This document shows, one piece after another, positions 63,101 through 64,000 of a stretch of 64,000 nt of DNA. A program made the translations under genes and the position numbers. Below the pieces are notes generated by a model that saw nothing but the letters and a program-made list of their open reading frames with translations, was not told where the DNA came from and ran no database searches. Origin of the DNA: Phytopythium helicoides (Eukaryota; Oomycota; Peronosporomycetes; Pythiales; Pythiaceae); NCBI GenBank assembly GCA_024867545.1, contig JANFNE010000013.1, positions 744,001 to 808,000 of the forward strand, given 5' to 3'. Position 1 is the first letter of the stretch; every line of letters begins with the position of its first letter.

Positions 63101-63980
63101 ATCTGCTCAAAACGAGACTGGCAAGGCCCAAGCACAACAAGCGGCTTCAAATATCTTTTCCGTAATCGACCGTGTGCCGGACATCGACGCAACATCTACA
63201 ACTGGTAAAATGCTGCCAGTCAAAAAGCTTCGCGGCGACTTGGTGTTCGAGAACGTCTCATTCGCGTACCCAACACGTCCAGACAAGCAAGTCTACTCTC
63301 GCTACAACCTCACTATCAAGAGCGGACAAACTGTCGCTCTCGTTGGAGCTAGCGGAAGTGGTAAAAGCACAGCGATTTCTCTTCTCGAGCGGTTTTACGA
63401 CCCGAATGCCGGTCGTGTGACTCTCGATGGCGTTGATCTTCGAGAGCTCAACCTTCCTTGGGTTCGTGGTCGCATCTCTCTCGTCAGTCAGGAACCAGTG
63501 TTGTTCTCAGGCACTATCGGCGAGAACATTGCGATGGGAAAGCCTGGAGCAACGCGCGAAGAAGTCATTGAAGCGGCGAAACAAGCTAACGCGTACGACT
63601 TTATCAGCAACTTTCCTGATGGCCTCGACACGCAAGTGGGAGATCGTGGTGCTCAAGTCTCGGGAGGACAGAAGCAACGCATTGCCATCGCTCGAGCCAT
63701 TCTCCGTGACCCGGACGTGCTGCTGCTGGACGAGGCGACGAGTGCACTGGACAACGAGAGCGAGCGTGTGGTGCAGGCGTCACTGGGCTCTTTGATGGCG
63801 GCCAAGAAGCGCACGACGGTGGTGGTGGCGCATCGGCTGTCAACGATCCAGCGTGCAGACTTGATCTGCGTGACGCAGGATGGAATGATTGTGGAGCAGG
63901 GCACGCATGCAGAGCTGATGCGTCTATCCGACGGCGTATACCGCTCACTTGTCTCCAACCAGCTTCAAACGTATCAATAA
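60126..63980 (+). CDS. ABCB-type (MDR/P-glycoprotein-like) full ABC transporter
   Basis: A 1,284-aa single-exon gene with layout TMD1-NBD1-TMD2-NBD2. NBD1: Walker A GPSGSGKST near 428, signature LSGGQKQR near 530, Walker B LLLDEATSAL near 552. NBD2: Walker A GASGSGKST near 1074, signature VSGGQKQR near 1177, Walker B LLLDEATSAL near 1197. H-loops (AHRLSTI) follow both. All catalytic elements are present in both NBDs, so two competent ATP sites are expected. Family members export lipophilic compounds, and multidrug efflux is plausible. The ATG at 60126 (MSQSDQYVEL) gives a normal N-terminus. An AATAAA lies at 63984-63989, a few bases after the stop. Confidence 0.93.
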   Translation: MSQSDQYVELQSPRQRPSRDPAKITSSSHANDAVSLRSLFRFADRTDYLLMGVGTLGGLGAGMSEPLQVLLFGDVLNAFNPAEASTLDAGMRADVNRVALNFVLVGLFVLVCGVVQMTCWSIAGARQAKRIRGAYVFAVLSKDIGWFDLHESRELVTRVAVAAVTIQEALGCRMGDAIRFFSMAASGIAIGVWRGWELALLILACTPAVAASIFIATKVLARATKSSHESYSQAGAIAEEALGNIRTVHALNATQHFQDRYAEAQELSARAGVRRSVTIGWGTGLMYFTTFCSYAGAMYFGAWKISNDQLVEGGHVACEASAWGCYDGGRVITVFFSVMAAAMALGQGAPCLQAITSARAAAVGVFETIDSPSRIDPASVVGKVLTQVHGAVEFRSVTFAYPSRPDVLVCRDYSLNIQPGEILALVGPSGSGKSTIMNLLERFYDPTEGSVLLDGHDLRELNVKWLRQQIGFVGQEPILFSTSILENIRHGKPDASDDEVVAAAKLANAYNFTMEFPDQFATHVGEGGGQLSGGQKQRIAIARALVKNPSILLLDEATSALDAASEKVVQESLDMLFGSENGVNRTIIIIAHRLSTIRSASRIAVHDNGTIVEIGSHDELVAIGGGHYRRLIELQEGALSASEVSVSSTVDHLTSERSTSIPANNNNPGLKFASNDDRVDGYDTSSAEEEIMPMPTRRLWSLTLLEWKFLLLGSIGALVNGAIYPAWGVILANLVVLFYRYDYDKDEMMSHAMVWTCAFLILGVVFGLSHLVQHYGFGVVAQQLISRVRNTTFCSMLRQDIAWFDSFGSTSGALVERLASDSTVLQSATSDLLNQTLVNIATLGIAVAICLYHSWEITLGVVATLPVFVFSAYMEMKQLHGTLHNKEANDADAEAASVFSEGIGSIRTTAALGLETHLSMRYSELLAMAKMVDIHSGIISGVAFGVAQGIMFWNLAFLLWLGGLLVSNGHVAFEDLTMVLVVIMISMIAVGGSAQNETGKAQAQQAASNIFSVIDRVPDIDATSTTGKMLPVKKLRGDLVFENVSFAYPTRPDKQVYSRYNLTIKSGQTVALVGASGSGKSTAISLLERFYDPNAGRVTLDGVDLRELNLPWVRGRISLVSQEPVLFSGTIGENIAMGKPGATREEVIEAAKQANAYDFISNFPDGLDTQVGDRGAQVSGGQKQRIAIARAILRDPDVLLLDEATSALDNESERVVQASLGSLMAAKKRTTVVVAHRLSTIQRADLICVTQDGMIVEQGTHAELMRLSDGVYRSLVSNQLQTYQ

Positions 63981-64000
63981 TACAATAAAACCCTCTGAAC

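Noticed and set aside
1..64000. tRNA, rRNA, CRISPR arrays, bacterial-type promoters and operons
   Set aside because: No cloverleaf-like segments, repeat-spacer arrays or rRNA signatures were recognised by eye. The gene structure is eukaryotic. A tRNAscan or Rfam search would be the decisive test.

Overview
The window looks like nuclear DNA of an oomycete, most likely a Phytophthora- or Pythium-like species. Genes are dense and mostly intronless or carry a few short introns (about 50-80 bp, GT..AG). Protein families typical of oomycetes are present: START-like proteins, TKL kinases, a GH3 glucosidase and EF-hand/WW/ankyrin multidomain proteins, together with a Copia retrotransposon. There is nothing bacterial about the gene organisation. 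All exon structures were read by eye and are supported by frame continuity; no transcript data were available.

Left part (1-26 kb). A START-like gene runs off the left edge. Two head-to-head copies of a secreted GH3 beta-glucosidase follow, forming a 2.66-kb near-perfect inverted repeat around a 1.14-kb spacer. Next come a divergent kinase pair (a B-box/SAM/MAPKK-like kinase and a TKL kinase), a secreted palmitoyl-protein thioesterase, a membrane-anchored COG0523 (CobW-type) GTPase, a small Cys-motif protein, a six-exon Tul1-like transmembrane RING-H2 ubiquitin ligase, and a decayed Fanzor (eukaryotic TnpB-like RNA-guided nuclease) pseudogene.

Middle (27-44 kb). This is a chain of palindromes built from a theta-like glutathione S-transferase gene and a DUF1348 (SnoaL-like) gene. 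Gene order is GST(-) DUF(-) | DUF(+) GST(+) ... DUF(-) | DUF(+) ... GST(-). Each divergent DUF1348 pair encodes one copy with a plain N-terminus and one with an added mitochondrial-type presequence. The roughly 235-bp core between each pair is related to the sequence upstream of GST1 and GST2, which suggests a shared regulatory module. One arm of the second palindrome is interrupted by a full-length, apparently intact Copia element with matching 346-bp LTRs and a 5-bp target-site duplication. The mirror arm preserves the empty site.

Right part (44-64 kb). A large single-exon EF-hand/WW/IQ/ankyrin protein is followed by a frameshifted fourth GST, a class II histone deacetylase, a NOA1/YqeH-type circularly permuted GTPase (probably mitochondrial), two tandem 7-TM TMEM198/DUF4203-like proteins, and a full-length ABCB (MDR-type) transporter.

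The most unusual content is the nested palindromic GST/DUF1348 amplification with alternating presequences, the Fanzor relic, and the Copia element whose start codon lies inside a tRNA-iMet anticodon-arm primer binding site. The palindromes should first be confirmed with long reads.
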